DNA from: Pedobacter cryoconitis
GTDB taxonomy: Bacteria; Bacteroidota; Bacteroidia; Sphingobacteriales; Sphingobacteriaceae
NCBI RefSeq assembly: GCF_003259615.1
Contig: NZ_QLLR01000042.1
Span: 1 to 40,937 of the forward strand
Direction: 5' to 3'
Length of the DNA: 40,937 nucleotides
The notes beneath the pieces are model-generated. The model searched no databases, had not been told where the DNA came from, and saw only the letters and a list, made by a program, of their open reading frames with translations. The position numbers and the translations under genes are program-made. The stretch's first letter is position 1; each line of letters opens with the position of its first letter. Shown here one piece after another: positions 6,849 through 16,100 of the stretch.

Positions 6849-8969
6849 ATGAAGAATTCTTTACTATTCAGTCTGGCAGCCGGGCTTTGTTTCAGTTTCA
6901 ATCTGCAAGCCCAGGAGCACAGACTTAATTTTGCTCAAACGCAGGGTAACTTTCCTTCGTTAACGAAAAGCCTGAATAAAGTTACAGGATGGAGTGACGA
7001 AAATCATTACATAGAAAAAGACGATAAAACACACCATTTATATGCGGTAGATATAAATTCGGGTAAAAAAACGGCTTATACCCCACCACCTGAAAGCGAT
7101 GTGGAGGTCACAGTAAAAGACAATGATATTTATATTCAATATGGTAAATCAGCGCCTAAACGCTTAACCAATACTCCTGAAGAAGAGTTAAACCCAACGC
7201 TTTCCCCGGATGGTAAATATGTAGCATTCACCCGTAAGAGTGATCTTTACGCTGTTGATGTGAATACAGGTAAGGAAATCAGGTATACGACTGATGCTAC
7301 GGATGTGATTTACAACGGTTATTCTTCGTGGGTTTATTTCGAGGAAATACTGGGCCGTCCAACAAAATATAAGGCATTCTGGTGGGCCCCGGATAGCAAG
7401 CACCTTGCTTTTATGCGTTTCGATGATACCAATGTACCGATGTTCCCGATCAATGGTTCAACAGGACAACATGGTTACGTGGAGAAAACCCGTTATCCAA
7501 AAGCTGGAGATCCTAACCCTGAAGTTAAAATAGGATTTGTTCCTTCGGCAGGCGGTAAGATTGTATGGGCTGATTTCAATGAAAAAGACGATCAGTATTT
7601 CGGTACGCCATACTGGAGCTATGATGGCAGCAATATGATGGTGCAGTGGATGAACCGCGGACAGGACAACCTGAAATTTTATGCGGTTAAACCAGAAACC
7701 GGCGCTAAAAAAGAAATCTATAATGAGAAACAATCTTCATGGGTAGATCTGGATTACGATGGCCGGATTACCTATTTAGAGGATAAAAAACATTACATCT
7801 TAAAAAGCGATAAAACAGGCTGGGCACATTATTACCTGTACACACTTGACGGCAAACTGGTCAATGTGCTGACCAGTGGTAAATGGCAGGTGAAAAACAT
7901 TGTTAAAGTTGATGAGAAAAACAAAGTAGTTTATTTCATGGCGAATAAAGAAGCAAATACGACAGCCGATTTATACCGTGTAAATTACAATGGGAAAGAC
8001 TTGAAAAGATTGACTTTCGGTGCTTATACGCATGAAGTAGAAATGTCTCCTTCGGGCGATAAATTTATTACGACCTATTCCAATGTTTCCACACCCACTA
8101 AACAGGCTTTAGTGGATAACAATGGAAAAATCATCAAAGAAATCGCGGACAGCAAATCTGCTGATTTTGCCAGTTACACTATCGGAAAAACAGAAATGAT
8201 TACCATTCCAACTGATGATGGCTATAACCTGCCAGCAGTGATCACTTATCCTGTAGATTTTGACCAGACTAAACAGTATCCTGTAATATTCAGTATCTAT
8301 GGGGGCCCTGATGCTGGAACAGTAAAGAATACGTGGAAAAAAACTGATTTACAGTGGTGGGCAAATGAAGGGATTATACAGATAGAGGTGGATCACCGTG
8401 CTTCTGGTAAATTCGGTAAACAGGGTGTCGCGTTAATGCACAGAAACCTGAGTAAATGGGAAATGAAGGATTATATTACGGCTGCAAAATGGTTAAAAGC
8501 AAAGCCATGGGTTAATAACAAAAAGCTGTTGATTACTGGCCATAGCTATGGTGGTTATATCACTACGATGGCTTTGACTTATGGTGCTGACTACTTTGAT
8601 TTTGGTTATGCAGGAGCTCCGGTTACGAGCTGGGAACTTTATGACAGCGTATATGCAGAGCGCTTTATGGATACGCCGAAGGAAAATCCTCAGGGCTACA
8701 AAAATGCTTCGGTATTGACCTATACAGAAAAATACAAAGGTTTGCTGCGAATTATGCACGGTGACATGGATGATAATGTTCACATGCAAAACACGATTCA
8801 ACTGATCAATAAGTTAGAGGACGAGAATAAACATTTCGAACTGATGATCTATCCGGGTGGCAGACATGGTTGGAAAGGTGTGAAAAGCAAGCATGATTTT
8901 TCAGAGCGTGCCCGTTTTTATTATATGAACCTGTTAGAAAAACCAGCACCTGCAGAGGTTTTGCAATAA
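6849..8969 (+). CDS. Dipeptidyl peptidase IV (S9B family prolyl peptidase), secreted
   Basis: 706 residues. A signal peptide (hydrophobic LLFSLAAGLCFSF, cleavage near LQAQ-E) directs it to the periplasm or surface. Residues about 40-450 form the beta-propeller, including WVYFEEILGR with the Glu pair that binds the substrate's free N-terminus, and AFWWAPDSKHLAFMRFDD. The C-terminal alpha/beta hydrolase domain has Ser566 in GHSYGGY, Asp641 in GDMDDNVH and His673 in PGGRHGW, the complete triad. YDSVYAERFMDTP is the usual DPP IV segment after the nucleophile. It releases X-Pro or X-Ala dipeptides from peptides. It stands alone, with its own promoter and a terminator overlapping the convergent gene's end. 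Confidence 0.93.
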   Translation: MKNSLLFSLAAGLCFSFNLQAQEHRLNFAQTQGNFPSLTKSLNKVTGWSDENHYIEKDDKTHHLYAVDINSGKKTAYTPPPESDVEVTVKDNDIYIQYGKSAPKRLTNTPEEELNPTLSPDGKYVAFTRKSDLYAVDVNTGKEIRYTTDATDVIYNGYSSWVYFEEILGRPTKYKAFWWAPDSKHLAFMRFDDTNVPMFPINGSTGQHGYVEKTRYPKAGDPNPEVKIGFVPSAGGKIVWADFNEKDDQYFGTPYWSYDGSNMMVQWMNRGQDNLKFYAVKPETGAKKEIYNEKQSSWVDLDYDGRITYLEDKKHYILKSDKTGWAHYYLYTLDGKLVNVLTSGKWQVKNIVKVDEKNKVVYFMANKEANTTADLYRVNYNGKDLKRLTFGAYTHEVEMSPSGDKFITTYSNVSTPTKQALVDNNGKIIKEIADSKSADFASYTIGKTEMITIPTDDGYNLPAVITYPVDFDQTKQYPVIFSIYGGPDAGTVKNTWKKTDLQWWANEGIIQIEVDHRASGKFGKQGVALMHRNLSKWEMKDYITAAKWLKAKPWVNNKKLLITGHSYGGYITTMALTYGADYFDFGYAGAPVTSWELYDSVYAERFMDTPKENPQGYKNASVLTYTEKYKGLLRIMHGDMDDNVHMQNTIQLINKLEDENKHFELMIYPGGRHGWKGVKSKHDFSERARFYYMNLLEKPAPAEVLQ

Positions 8970-8991
8970 CAATAAGCGCTTTAAAACAGTA

Positions 8992-9031
8992 AAGGCTGAA
9001 TGACTATATGGTTGTTCAGCCTTATTTTTTT
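8992..9031 (+). terminator. Rho-independent terminator after DPP IV, overlapping the end of the convergent gene
   Basis: AAGGCTGAA (8992-9000) pairs with TTCAGCCTT (9015-9023), followed after one A by seven Ts (9025-9031). The right arm covers the stop codon of the minus-strand gene ending at 9022. Confidence 0.8.
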
Positions 9032-10803
9032 CTTTTCCGCCGCGCCTCTCTCCGCTGCTCCCGATCACTCTTCATCTTCTCAAACTTCGCAATCTGCGCA
9101 TCAATCTCTGCCTGTTTTTCCGGTGTTAAGCCAACCGTATATTTGATGCCCTGCAACAAGGTCTTCCAAACGAAACTAAAAAAGGAAATCCTCGGATCGC
9201 GCTGAAAATAAATGGAAGCCCCAACCATCTTACCCTTCTCATCCGGGTTATCCGGCCTGATGACCAATGAGTTTGCCAGCATCGAAAACAACCCAAGCTT
9301 CACTAATCTGTTTTTGCCCTCGACCTTCTTCATTAAACCAATCGACAAATCCTTATAGCGGAAACTCAAATCACCACTAGCCTTTGCCTGATCTGCCACC
9401 ACATTAAAACTCAACTTCTTCACCATGCCGCTATTTACCTGCAACATACCCAAAGGCTTCGTAATTCTGTTTAAAAAGCCCCCATCCATATCTCCAAGCT
9501 CACCTTGATAAGAAAATGCCCCGTTCTTAGCATTAAGATCAAACTTAAAATTGACCATTAACTTCCCCTGCCCCATCATGTAGGTATTCAGATTAGCCAG
9601 CATAAAAGGGTTCTTAGCCTTTACCTTCGCCTCATTCGTGACATTTAAAATCGTTCCTGAAGTCTTTTCAAAAGTAATCCTGCCCTTCTGTTTACTATCA
9701 CTGTCAAACTCCGCATAACTAATATCCACGTCACTCAAATTCAACTTCTTCACGGTTAACTGTGCCTTAACCAGCTGTAACAACTGATGCGGAAATTTCC
9801 CCATCCGCTCTACCCCCTGCGAAGGCAGCTCATTATTATTGAAAACTGATACAAAACCATTCGTGATATTCATTTCTTCAGCCGCAAGTTCCTGCTTCTT
9901 GATATATAGCGGCAGATCGATCCCGCTCAAACTAATATCACTGAGCTGAATACTAAATCTTTCTTTAGAAAAACCAACCTTACGTCCAAAATCCATTTCC
10001 GAATACCGGGGCACTACCGCAAACTTCTTCACATTCAATTTCCCCGTCGAAGCCGCAAAAGAAAACTCATTTAACTGTATATGATATAAACTATCCGGCG
10101 TAGCGAACTGATAATCATTCAAATTGATCAATACATCTTTTAACAGGTAAATCCGGGTCGGATCTGTAGCCGACTTCGCATCAATCAGCCAGTCTTTCAA
10201 CGTAATATCCAGCTTATCCAGAGAATCTACCTCTGGCACAGGTACATTTTTATTGATATACTTGAAACTCACATCCTTTAAACTGATCGTGTTGACACTC
10301 ACCAGCTTCAAAAACTTAGAAATATATTCGTAAGGAGATTTATTAGGTCTTGGAGGCTTGTTTTCATTGAAATCAAACTGCCTGTTAATCATCACCACCT
10401 TAGGATGCTCAAATAACAACTGCTCCACACTCAGCTCTTTATTCCTGTAAATACTGAAAGGATGAAAATTCCGGATGGTCAGTTTCTTCAGGCTAACCTC
10501 ATAAATATTATTCGGTGCCCGTTTGAGCTTAATCAGCTTATTAAAAATAATAGTATCAGGGATAATTTTCACATCACTCACAGACGCATTCCCCAACAGG
10601 AAGTTGGTATTTACAGTAGAAAACTCAATACGATACAGGCTATCCGTAGAATTCAGCACCAAATCCTTCAGTTCCTTCATAATAACAGGCCTTAGCTTCA
10701 CGCTAAGATACCATGACATCGCGTCTGCCGCTGCAAACAGCAAAAACATGACAGCCGCAACCCATTTAATTACCGTAAATGTTTTTCGGGTTTTTCTCCT
10801 CAT
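9022..10803 (-). CDS. AsmA-like membrane-anchored periplasmic protein (paralogue 2 of a tandem pair)
   Basis: 593 residues. A basic N-terminus precedes one membrane helix (about residues 13-32, VIKWVAAVMFLLFAAADAM), and the remainder is predicted periplasmic and rich in beta strands. The body shows the loose repeats of AsmA/DUF748-type proteins: YRIEFSTVNTNFLLGNASVSDV near the start, and a C-terminal GAFSYQGELGDMDGGFLN ... PLGMLQVNSGMVKKLSFNV ... LFSMLANSLVIR segment. It ends in a strongly basic tail (RREARRKRKK). AsmA-like proteins are thought to form lipid-conducting bridges between membranes; that role here is inference. The adjacent upstream gene is a clear paralogue of almost the same length, 59 bp away, so the two are probably co-transcribed. 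Confidence 0.7.
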   Translation of the reverse strand: MRRKTRKTFTVIKWVAAVMFLLFAAADAMSWYLSVKLRPVIMKELKDLVLNSTDSLYRIEFSTVNTNFLLGNASVSDVKIIPDTIIFNKLIKLKRAPNNIYEVSLKKLTIRNFHPFSIYRNKELSVEQLLFEHPKVVMINRQFDFNENKPPRPNKSPYEYISKFLKLVSVNTISLKDVSFKYINKNVPVPEVDSLDKLDITLKDWLIDAKSATDPTRIYLLKDVLINLNDYQFATPDSLYHIQLNEFSFAASTGKLNVKKFAVVPRYSEMDFGRKVGFSKERFSIQLSDISLSGIDLPLYIKKQELAAEEMNITNGFVSVFNNNELPSQGVERMGKFPHQLLQLVKAQLTVKKLNLSDVDISYAEFDSDSKQKGRITFEKTSGTILNVTNEAKVKAKNPFMLANLNTYMMGQGKLMVNFKFDLNAKNGAFSYQGELGDMDGGFLNRITKPLGMLQVNSGMVKKLSFNVVADQAKASGDLSFRYKDLSIGLMKKVEGKNRLVKLGLFSMLANSLVIRPDNPDEKGKMVGASIYFQRDPRISFFSFVWKTLLQGIKYTVGLTPEKQAEIDAQIAKFEKMKSDREQRREARRKRKK

Positions 10804-10862
10804 GCCTAACCAGCGTCTAAAAATTACAATATACGTTTTTAGGAAAATAAAAACCAGTCATT

Positions 10863-12641
10863 TTACCTCTTCCCGTTAATTCTTTCCGCCTTTTTTACCT
10901 GGCGCTCCTTTAATTTATTCACCACCTCTTTCCGGCTTTTTTCCGGACTCTGCATCGGGATGATCCCCAACCCTATCGTTTCTCTCATACCAACAAAAAC
11001 GCTCTTCCATAATAAGTTGAAAAATGAAGCTCCCGGAGGCCGTTCAAAATGAATCTTCGCCGTCCTCAAATCTCCGCCCTTAGACGGGTTTTCATCCTTA
11101 ATAATCAATGTATTCGCTAAGAAAGAAAGCAGGCCCTTTTTCTGAACAGGTTTCCCATTCTCCCCTTCTTTTAATAATTTCACTTTCAACTGATTATAAT
11201 ACAGCTGCATAGTCCCGTCAGAACCCTTTTCATTCGCCTGAACATCAAAGTCTATTTTCTGTATCTGCCCGGTTTCAATTTCCACCATACCCAAAGGCTG
11301 AGCGAGCGGATTCAATTTCACCATGTCCAGCTTTCCAATATGTCCTTTAAAAGAAAAAGCACCATTTTTTGCCAGTAAATTGAACTTAATCATGATGCTC
11401 AGCTGTGCAGCCTTAATCATCAGTGCATTTAAATCGGCCACGGCAAAGTGATTTCTGGCCAGTGAAGAAGGATCATTCGTTACATTCAGTACGTGACCGG
11501 TCAGCTGGTCAATATTCACCGTTCCACGCTGCCGGGACATCGGATTATACTCAGTATAGGCCACACTTACCTTATTCAATTTTAACGTATCAATCGTAAC
11601 TGGTACCGGTAAGCGTTGCAAGGCCATATGCGGAAAGTTATTCCCTTTATTTGCTGCGCCCGGCGGCATTTCCCGGTTCATAAAAACCTTAGCGACAGTT
11701 TTACTGACCTTCAGGCTCTGCGCATGGATTACCCGGTCTGTATTAAATTTCACAAAATTAATCCCTGTAAAAGCAATTTCACCAAAAACCAGGTCATACC
11801 GATCTTTCTGAACTTTAAGCTTCCTGCTGAAAGCCAGGTCAGGATACATCGGGATCATTTTAAATCCTTTGATCCTGATCGTCTGACCAGTTGCAGATCC
11901 GGTTATCGTATCTACTTTCATCGTATAAAGCTTATCCTTCGTTAAAGAATGATAACCTGCCAGTTCAAATGATACATCTTTTGCATAATAAAACCGCGTT
12001 GTATCTTGTTCGGTAGCCGCATCCAGCTTAAAATCACGGATCTGTACGTTCAAATGTCTGACTGAATTCAGTAGGCGGCCATCTGATCCGTTGATATAGT
12101 CAAAATCAGCATCTGCAATCTTAATTCCTCCGATATGAACAGCTGCAAGCGTTTTTGAAATCAGTTCATAAAGACTGCGTTTATCTTTTTTAACGGTATC
12201 AGGCTTTTTATCAATTTTATTGTAAATCATATTAATCGAAGGGTTCTCCAGAATAATATCATTCATCAGTATTTTTTTATGCCGCCAGACTTCAAATATC
12301 CCGATATGACGCAATCTTAAACGTGCTAACTTTACCTGGAACAAGTGTGTAGGTGCTGTTCCTAATTTCTTTCTTGCGTTAAAAACTGCAGTATCCGGTG
12401 CCAGCAAAATACTGTCAACGGTCACACTTCCGGAGAGCAGGTTCAGGTGAATATCCTTAAAGTCAATTTCATAAAGATCAGCTGATCCTTTGGAAACCAC
12501 CTCTTTAATCTTTTTAGTCAGCACAGGTTTCCACTGCATACTCAAATAAAGTGATGCGCAGCCAACAGCGATAATCAGGGTTAAAAGTACTCCAGCGAGC
12601 CATTTCCATATTTTATTTTTCCCTGATCTACGGTCTGTCAT
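10863..12641 (-). CDS. AsmA-like membrane-anchored periplasmic protein (paralogue 1 of a tandem pair)
   Basis: 592 residues from ATG 12641. The frame runs upstream to 12776, but the extra 45 residues are basic and non-secretory and lie in the promoter region facing miaB. The shorter start gives MTDRRSGKNKIWKW followed by a membrane helix, matching the downstream paralogue in layout and length. Shared blocks include YEIDFKDIHLNLLSGSVTVDSI near the start, GAFSFKGHIGKLDMVKLNPL ... PLGMVEIETGQIQKIDFDV, and LLSFLANTLII near the end. The C-terminus is again basic. It has no recognised catalytic motif. It is probably the first gene of a two-gene minus-strand operon. AsmA-like lipid handling or outer-membrane homeostasis is the best guess, not shown directly. 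Confidence 0.7.
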   Translation of the reverse strand: MTDRRSGKNKIWKWLAGVLLTLIIAVGCASLYLSMQWKPVLTKKIKEVVSKGSADLYEIDFKDIHLNLLSGSVTVDSILLAPDTAVFNARKKLGTAPTHLFQVKLARLRLRHIGIFEVWRHKKILMNDIILENPSINMIYNKIDKKPDTVKKDKRSLYELISKTLAAVHIGGIKIADADFDYINGSDGRLLNSVRHLNVQIRDFKLDAATEQDTTRFYYAKDVSFELAGYHSLTKDKLYTMKVDTITGSATGQTIRIKGFKMIPMYPDLAFSRKLKVQKDRYDLVFGEIAFTGINFVKFNTDRVIHAQSLKVSKTVAKVFMNREMPPGAANKGNNFPHMALQRLPVPVTIDTLKLNKVSVAYTEYNPMSRQRGTVNIDQLTGHVLNVTNDPSSLARNHFAVADLNALMIKAAQLSIMIKFNLLAKNGAFSFKGHIGKLDMVKLNPLAQPLGMVEIETGQIQKIDFDVQANEKGSDGTMQLYYNQLKVKLLKEGENGKPVQKKGLLSFLANTLIIKDENPSKGGDLRTAKIHFERPPGASFFNLLWKSVFVGMRETIGLGIIPMQSPEKSRKEVVNKLKERQVKKAERINGKR

Positions 12642-12768
12642 ATTTCTGTATTTAACTAATATTACAGATAATGCCTTATAATGTTTTTGATATTTACAAC
12701 GTTCAATGTCAGTATAGCGTCTAAAAGGGCAAGTTATGAGGTTAAACCTGATTTTTAAATGCTGCCAA

Positions 12769-12801
12769 TTTGTCATTTACAAATTAAATTTAGTATTTTT
12801 G
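12769..12801 (+). promoter_or_regulatory. Promoter of the miaB run (-33 TTTG and -7 TATTTTTG)
   Basis: TTTG at 12769-12772 and an exact TAnnTTTG box at 12794-12801 are 21 bp apart, close to the Bacteroidota consensus spacing. The ATG at 12826 lies 24 bases downstream. This is the best two-part promoter in the window. Confidence 0.65.
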
Positions 12802-12825
12802 TCCCTTTAAGAATGTTACTCCTTT

Positions 12826-14259
12826 ATGATCGATTTACAGCTAACAGACAAAACACATGATGAAGGCCGCCAGGGCGAAGCTCTGCTTGTTGATGCCCCA
12901 AAACTGCTTAATGCGAGGAAGCTATACATTGAAAGTTATGGTTGCCAGATGAACTTCGCTGATAGTGAAATTGTTGCCTCTATCCTGTTAGATCAGGGTT
13001 TTGAGACGACAGGTAATTATCAGGAAGCAGACGCAATTTTTATCAACACCTGCTCGATCAGGGAAAATGCCGAACAGCGTGTCCGTAACCGGTTATCACA
13101 GTTTGGTATAGAAAAACGTAAAAACCCTAAACTGATTGTCGGGGTTTTAGGCTGCATGGCAGAACGTTTGAAATCTAAATTCCTTGAAGAAGAGAAATTA
13201 GTGGATCTGGTTGTTGGCCCTGATGCTTACCGCGATTTACCACAACTGATAGAACAGGTGGGTGATGGTCAGAAAGCAATCAACGTTTTGCTATCCAGAG
13301 AAGAAACCTACGCAGATATTAGTCCTGTCCGCTTAAACGGAAACGGGATTACTGCTTTCATTTCCATCATGCGTGGTTGTGATAATATGTGTTCTTTCTG
13401 TGTAGTTCCTTTTACAAGAGGGCGTGAACGCAGCCGTGATCCGCATTCTATTCTTGCTGAAGCGCAGGATTTACACGACCGCGGTTATAAAGAAGTTACC
13501 CTGCTTGGACAGAATGTAGATTCGTACAAGTGGAAAGGTACCGCAGAAGCCGAAGATGGCGCTGAGATTATGGTCAACTTTGCCCAGTTACTGGAAAAAG
13601 TAGCACTGATCAGCTCTGAACTACGTGTTCGTTTCTCGACTTCTCATCCAAAAGATATTACAGACGAAGTACTGCATACTATTCAGAAATATGATAACAT
13701 CTGTAACAATATCCACTTACCGGTACAATCGGGAAGCAGCAGGGTATTGGACCTGATGAACCGTACTTATACCCGCGAATGGTATATCAACCGGATTGAT
13801 GCGATCAGAAATATTATTCCTGATTGTGCAATCTCTACAGATATTATCGCTGGTTTCTGTACAGAAACGGAAGAAGAGCATCAGGAAACCTTATCCATGA
13901 TGGATTATGTGGGTTATGATTTCGCTTTCTGTTTCAGCTATTCTGAAAGACCAGGAACAATGGCTGCAAGAAAACTGGAAGATGATATTCCGGAAGACGT
14001 TAAAAAACGCCGTTTACAGGAAATCTTATTGAAACAACAGACTACTTCTCATTACAGGTTACAGAAATCTGTAGGAAAAACAGTCCGGATCTTAGTAGAA
14101 GGTTTCTCTAAAAAGTCTGACAAGGACCTTTGCGGAAGAAATGACCAGAACGCCATGATCGTATTCCCGGCAGTAGAAAATGTGAAGCCAGGACAATACG
14201 TAAATGTGATTATTGAGCGTTGTACATCAGCGACTTTACTGGGCAGGATTACAGCTTAA
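12826..14259 (+). CDS. miaB: tRNA-2-methylthio-N6-dimethylallyladenosine synthase MiaB
   Basis: 477 residues. This radical-SAM methylthiotransferase adds a methylthio group to i6A37 of tRNAs reading UNN codons. The N-terminal MTTase domain carries the three auxiliary-cluster cysteines Cys40 (ESYGCQMN), Cys76 (NTCSIREN) and Cys110 (LGCMAE). The radical SAM motif is RGCDNMCSFC (Cys185, Cys189, Cys192). A TRAM domain follows from about residue 408 to the end. The first 30 residues are a variable lead. It heads a co-directional run with the sigma-54 activator, lptE and further genes, which are not functionally related to tRNA modification in any obvious way. Confidence 0.96.
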   Translation: MIDLQLTDKTHDEGRQGEALLVDAPKLLNARKLYIESYGCQMNFADSEIVASILLDQGFETTGNYQEADAIFINTCSIRENAEQRVRNRLSQFGIEKRKNPKLIVGVLGCMAERLKSKFLEEEKLVDLVVGPDAYRDLPQLIEQVGDGQKAINVLLSREETYADISPVRLNGNGITAFISIMRGCDNMCSFCVVPFTRGRERSRDPHSILAEAQDLHDRGYKEVTLLGQNVDSYKWKGTAEAEDGAEIMVNFAQLLEKVALISSELRVRFSTSHPKDITDEVLHTIQKYDNICNNIHLPVQSGSSRVLDLMNRTYTREWYINRIDAIRNIIPDCAISTDIIAGFCTETEEEHQETLSMMDYVGYDFAFCFSYSERPGTMAARKLEDDIPEDVKKRRLQEILLKQQTTSHYRLQKSVGKTVRILVEGFSKKSDKDLCGRNDQNAMIVFPAVENVKPGQYVNVIIERCTSATLLGRITA

Positions 14260-14295
14260 AAAATATACTCCAGTGAGCATTTAAATATAATTATT

Positions 14296-15531
14296 TTGGA
14301 CGTACAAGATATTAAAAACCGATTTGGGATTATTGGTGGTTCTCCACTTTTAAACCGTGCTATAGATATTGCCAGGCAGGTAGCGCCAACGGATATGTCA
14401 GTATTAATTACTGGGGAAAGTGGTAGTGGAAAAGAAGTGTTTTCACACATTATCCACCAGATGAGCACCCGTAAACATGGTGCTTTTATTGCCGTAAACT
14501 GTGGTGCGATTCCCGAAGGCACAATAGATTCAGAATTATTCGGACACGAGAAAGGCTCTTTTACTGGTGCTCATGAAGCACGTAAAGGGTATTTTGAAGT
14601 AGCAAACGGAGGAACGATCTTCCTGGATGAGGTTGCGGAATTACCTTTAGGTACGCAGGCCCGTTTATTAAGAATACTGGAAAGCGGGGAATACCTGCGT
14701 GTAGGTTCTTCCAAAGTACAGAAAACTGATGTCCGTATTATTGCAGCAACCAACGTAGATGTGTATAACCGGGTAAAATCAGGTAAATTCCGTGAGGATT
14801 TATATTACCGTTTAAACACCGTGCCTTTGCGCATTCCTGCTCTACACGAAAGAAAAGAAGATATTTTCCTGCTGTTCAGAAAGTTTTCTGCCGATTTCAG
14901 CGATAAATACCGTAGCCCGGGTATTCATTTAGAACCGGATGCGATACAGATGCTGAGTAATTACAGCTGGCCGGGAAACGTCAGACAGCTTAAAAACATT
15001 GCAGAACAAATTTGTGTACTGGAAAAAGACCGGAATGTAACTGCCGGTGCTTTATTGAATTATATTCCGAATGAAGGAGGCAGCAATTTGCCAATGGCAT
15101 TGAATAACGGAAGTAATAAAGAAGATTTTTCCGAACGGGACATCCTGTATAAAGTTCTTTTCGACATGAAAAAGGACATGATGGACCTGAAGAAACTCGT
15201 TGCTGAAATTATTCAGAGTGGTGGCAATACTTCACATATCATGGAGGAAAACCCGCATTACATCAACCAGCTTTACCAGGAAGTAGATCAGACCGTGAGC
15301 AATGATTCCACTTTCATGATTAAAAAATCTCCTCAGAATGCCCCTGTAGACTATAACTACACGCATGATGCGGAAGAGGTGGAAGAATCACTTTCTTTGA
15401 TTGACAAGGAGTCTGATTTAATCAAAAAGGCGCTTAAAAAGCATAAAGGCAAGCGTAAGTTCGCAGCTCAGGAACTGGGGATTTCAGAACGTACGCTGTA
15501 TAGAAAAATCAAAGAACTCAATTTAAATTAG
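14296..15531 (+). CDS. Sigma-54-dependent activator without N-terminal sensor domain
   Basis: 411 residues from a TTG start. Within the 36 bases after the miaB stop there is no ATG or GTG in this frame, and the domain begins at once (DVQDIKNRFGIIGGSP), so TTG 14296 is chosen. The AAA+ domain has Walker A GESGSGK (40-46), the sigma-54-contacting loop as GSFTGA (87-92) instead of the common GAFTGA, and Walker B TIFLDE (107-112). A Fis-type helix-turn-helix closes the protein (KFAAQELGISERTLYRKIKEL). There is no receiver, PAS or GAF domain ahead of the ATPase. A weakly conserved linker of about 100 residues (about 265-365) separates ATPase and DNA-binding parts. The lptE ATG follows three bases after its stop, suggesting co-transcription. 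Target genes are unknown. Confidence 0.9.
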   Translation: MDVQDIKNRFGIIGGSPLLNRAIDIARQVAPTDMSVLITGESGSGKEVFSHIIHQMSTRKHGAFIAVNCGAIPEGTIDSELFGHEKGSFTGAHEARKGYFEVANGGTIFLDEVAELPLGTQARLLRILESGEYLRVGSSKVQKTDVRIIAATNVDVYNRVKSGKFREDLYYRLNTVPLRIPALHERKEDIFLLFRKFSADFSDKYRSPGIHLEPDAIQMLSNYSWPGNVRQLKNIAEQICVLEKDRNVTAGALLNYIPNEGGSNLPMALNNGSNKEDFSERDILYKVLFDMKKDMMDLKKLVAEIIQSGGNTSHIMEENPHYINQLYQEVDQTVSNDSTFMIKKSPQNAPVDYNYTHDAEEVEESLSLIDKESDLIKKALKKHKGKRKFAAQELGISERTLYRKIKELNLN

Positions 15532-15534
15532 GTC

Positions 15535-16044
15535 ATGAAAAGAATCTGTTTATTGCTATTGCTTCCGCTGGCAACTTTAGTGAATTCGTGTTCAGTAAAG
15601 TTAAGCGGAGCCTCTATTCCTGCGGAAATGAAAACGGTAGCTGTGTCGTATTTTGAAAATAATGCGCCACTGGTTATCCCTACATTGAGTGCAGACTTTA
15701 CGGAGGCATTAAAACTGCGTATCCGGAATCAAACCCGCCTGATAGTTACCCAGAGTAACGCGGATGCTATTTTTGAAGGCCGGATTACAGGTTATGACAT
15801 CCGCCCTATTGCCCTTCAGAATAACAATGCACCAAGTGCAGGTGGAAACAGGCTGACCATTAAAGTAAGTGTAAAATACACGAACAACCTGAATCCTAAA
15901 CAAAGTTTTGAAGAATCATTTGAGCGGTTTAAAGATTTTGACATGAGAGGCCAGAGCCTGGAATCTGTTCAGCTCCAGTTAAATAAAGATATTAACGCAC
16001 AGCTTACTGAAGATATATTCAACAGGGCCTTTGCGCAATGGTAA
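15535..16044 (+). CDS. lptE: LptE-like lipoprotein (LPS assembly)
   Basis: 169 residues with a lipoprotein signal peptide: LLLLLPLATLVNSC, lipidated at Cys19. The mature part follows the LptE pattern of Bacteroidota: VAVSYFENNAPLV, then LTADF-like helix (LSADFTEALKLRIRNQTRL), DAIFEGRITGYD, and a C-terminal amphipathic segment. LptE plugs the LptD barrel in the outer membrane and helps deliver LPS to the surface. Sequence similarity to proteobacterial LptE is low, so the call leans on lipobox, size and neighbourhood (between the sigma-54 activator and the secG/groESL genes, an order I know from other Bacteroidota). Confidence 0.85.
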   Translation: MKRICLLLLLPLATLVNSCSVKLSGASIPAEMKTVAVSYFENNAPLVIPTLSADFTEALKLRIRNQTRLIVTQSNADAIFEGRITGYDIRPIALQNNNAPSAGGNRLTIKVSVKYTNNLNPKQSFEESFERFKDFDMRGQSLESVQLQLNKDINAQLTEDIFNRAFAQW

Positions 16045-16100
16045 AAGAGCTGAAAAAACCGGTATATTAAATGAATTTCAATTGTTAACTTAGCCTCATA

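Noticed and set aside
12642..12776. N-terminal extension of the upstream AsmA-like protein
   Set aside because: The shorter start gives a paralogue-like N-terminus and almost identical length (592 vs 593); the extension is non-secretory and falls in the promoter region.
14257..14298. Frameshift or nonsense mutation splitting a MiaB-sigma-54 activator fusion
   Set aside because: MiaB is complete with its TRAM domain and the activator begins at its usual N-terminus, so these are two genes that happen to share a frame.
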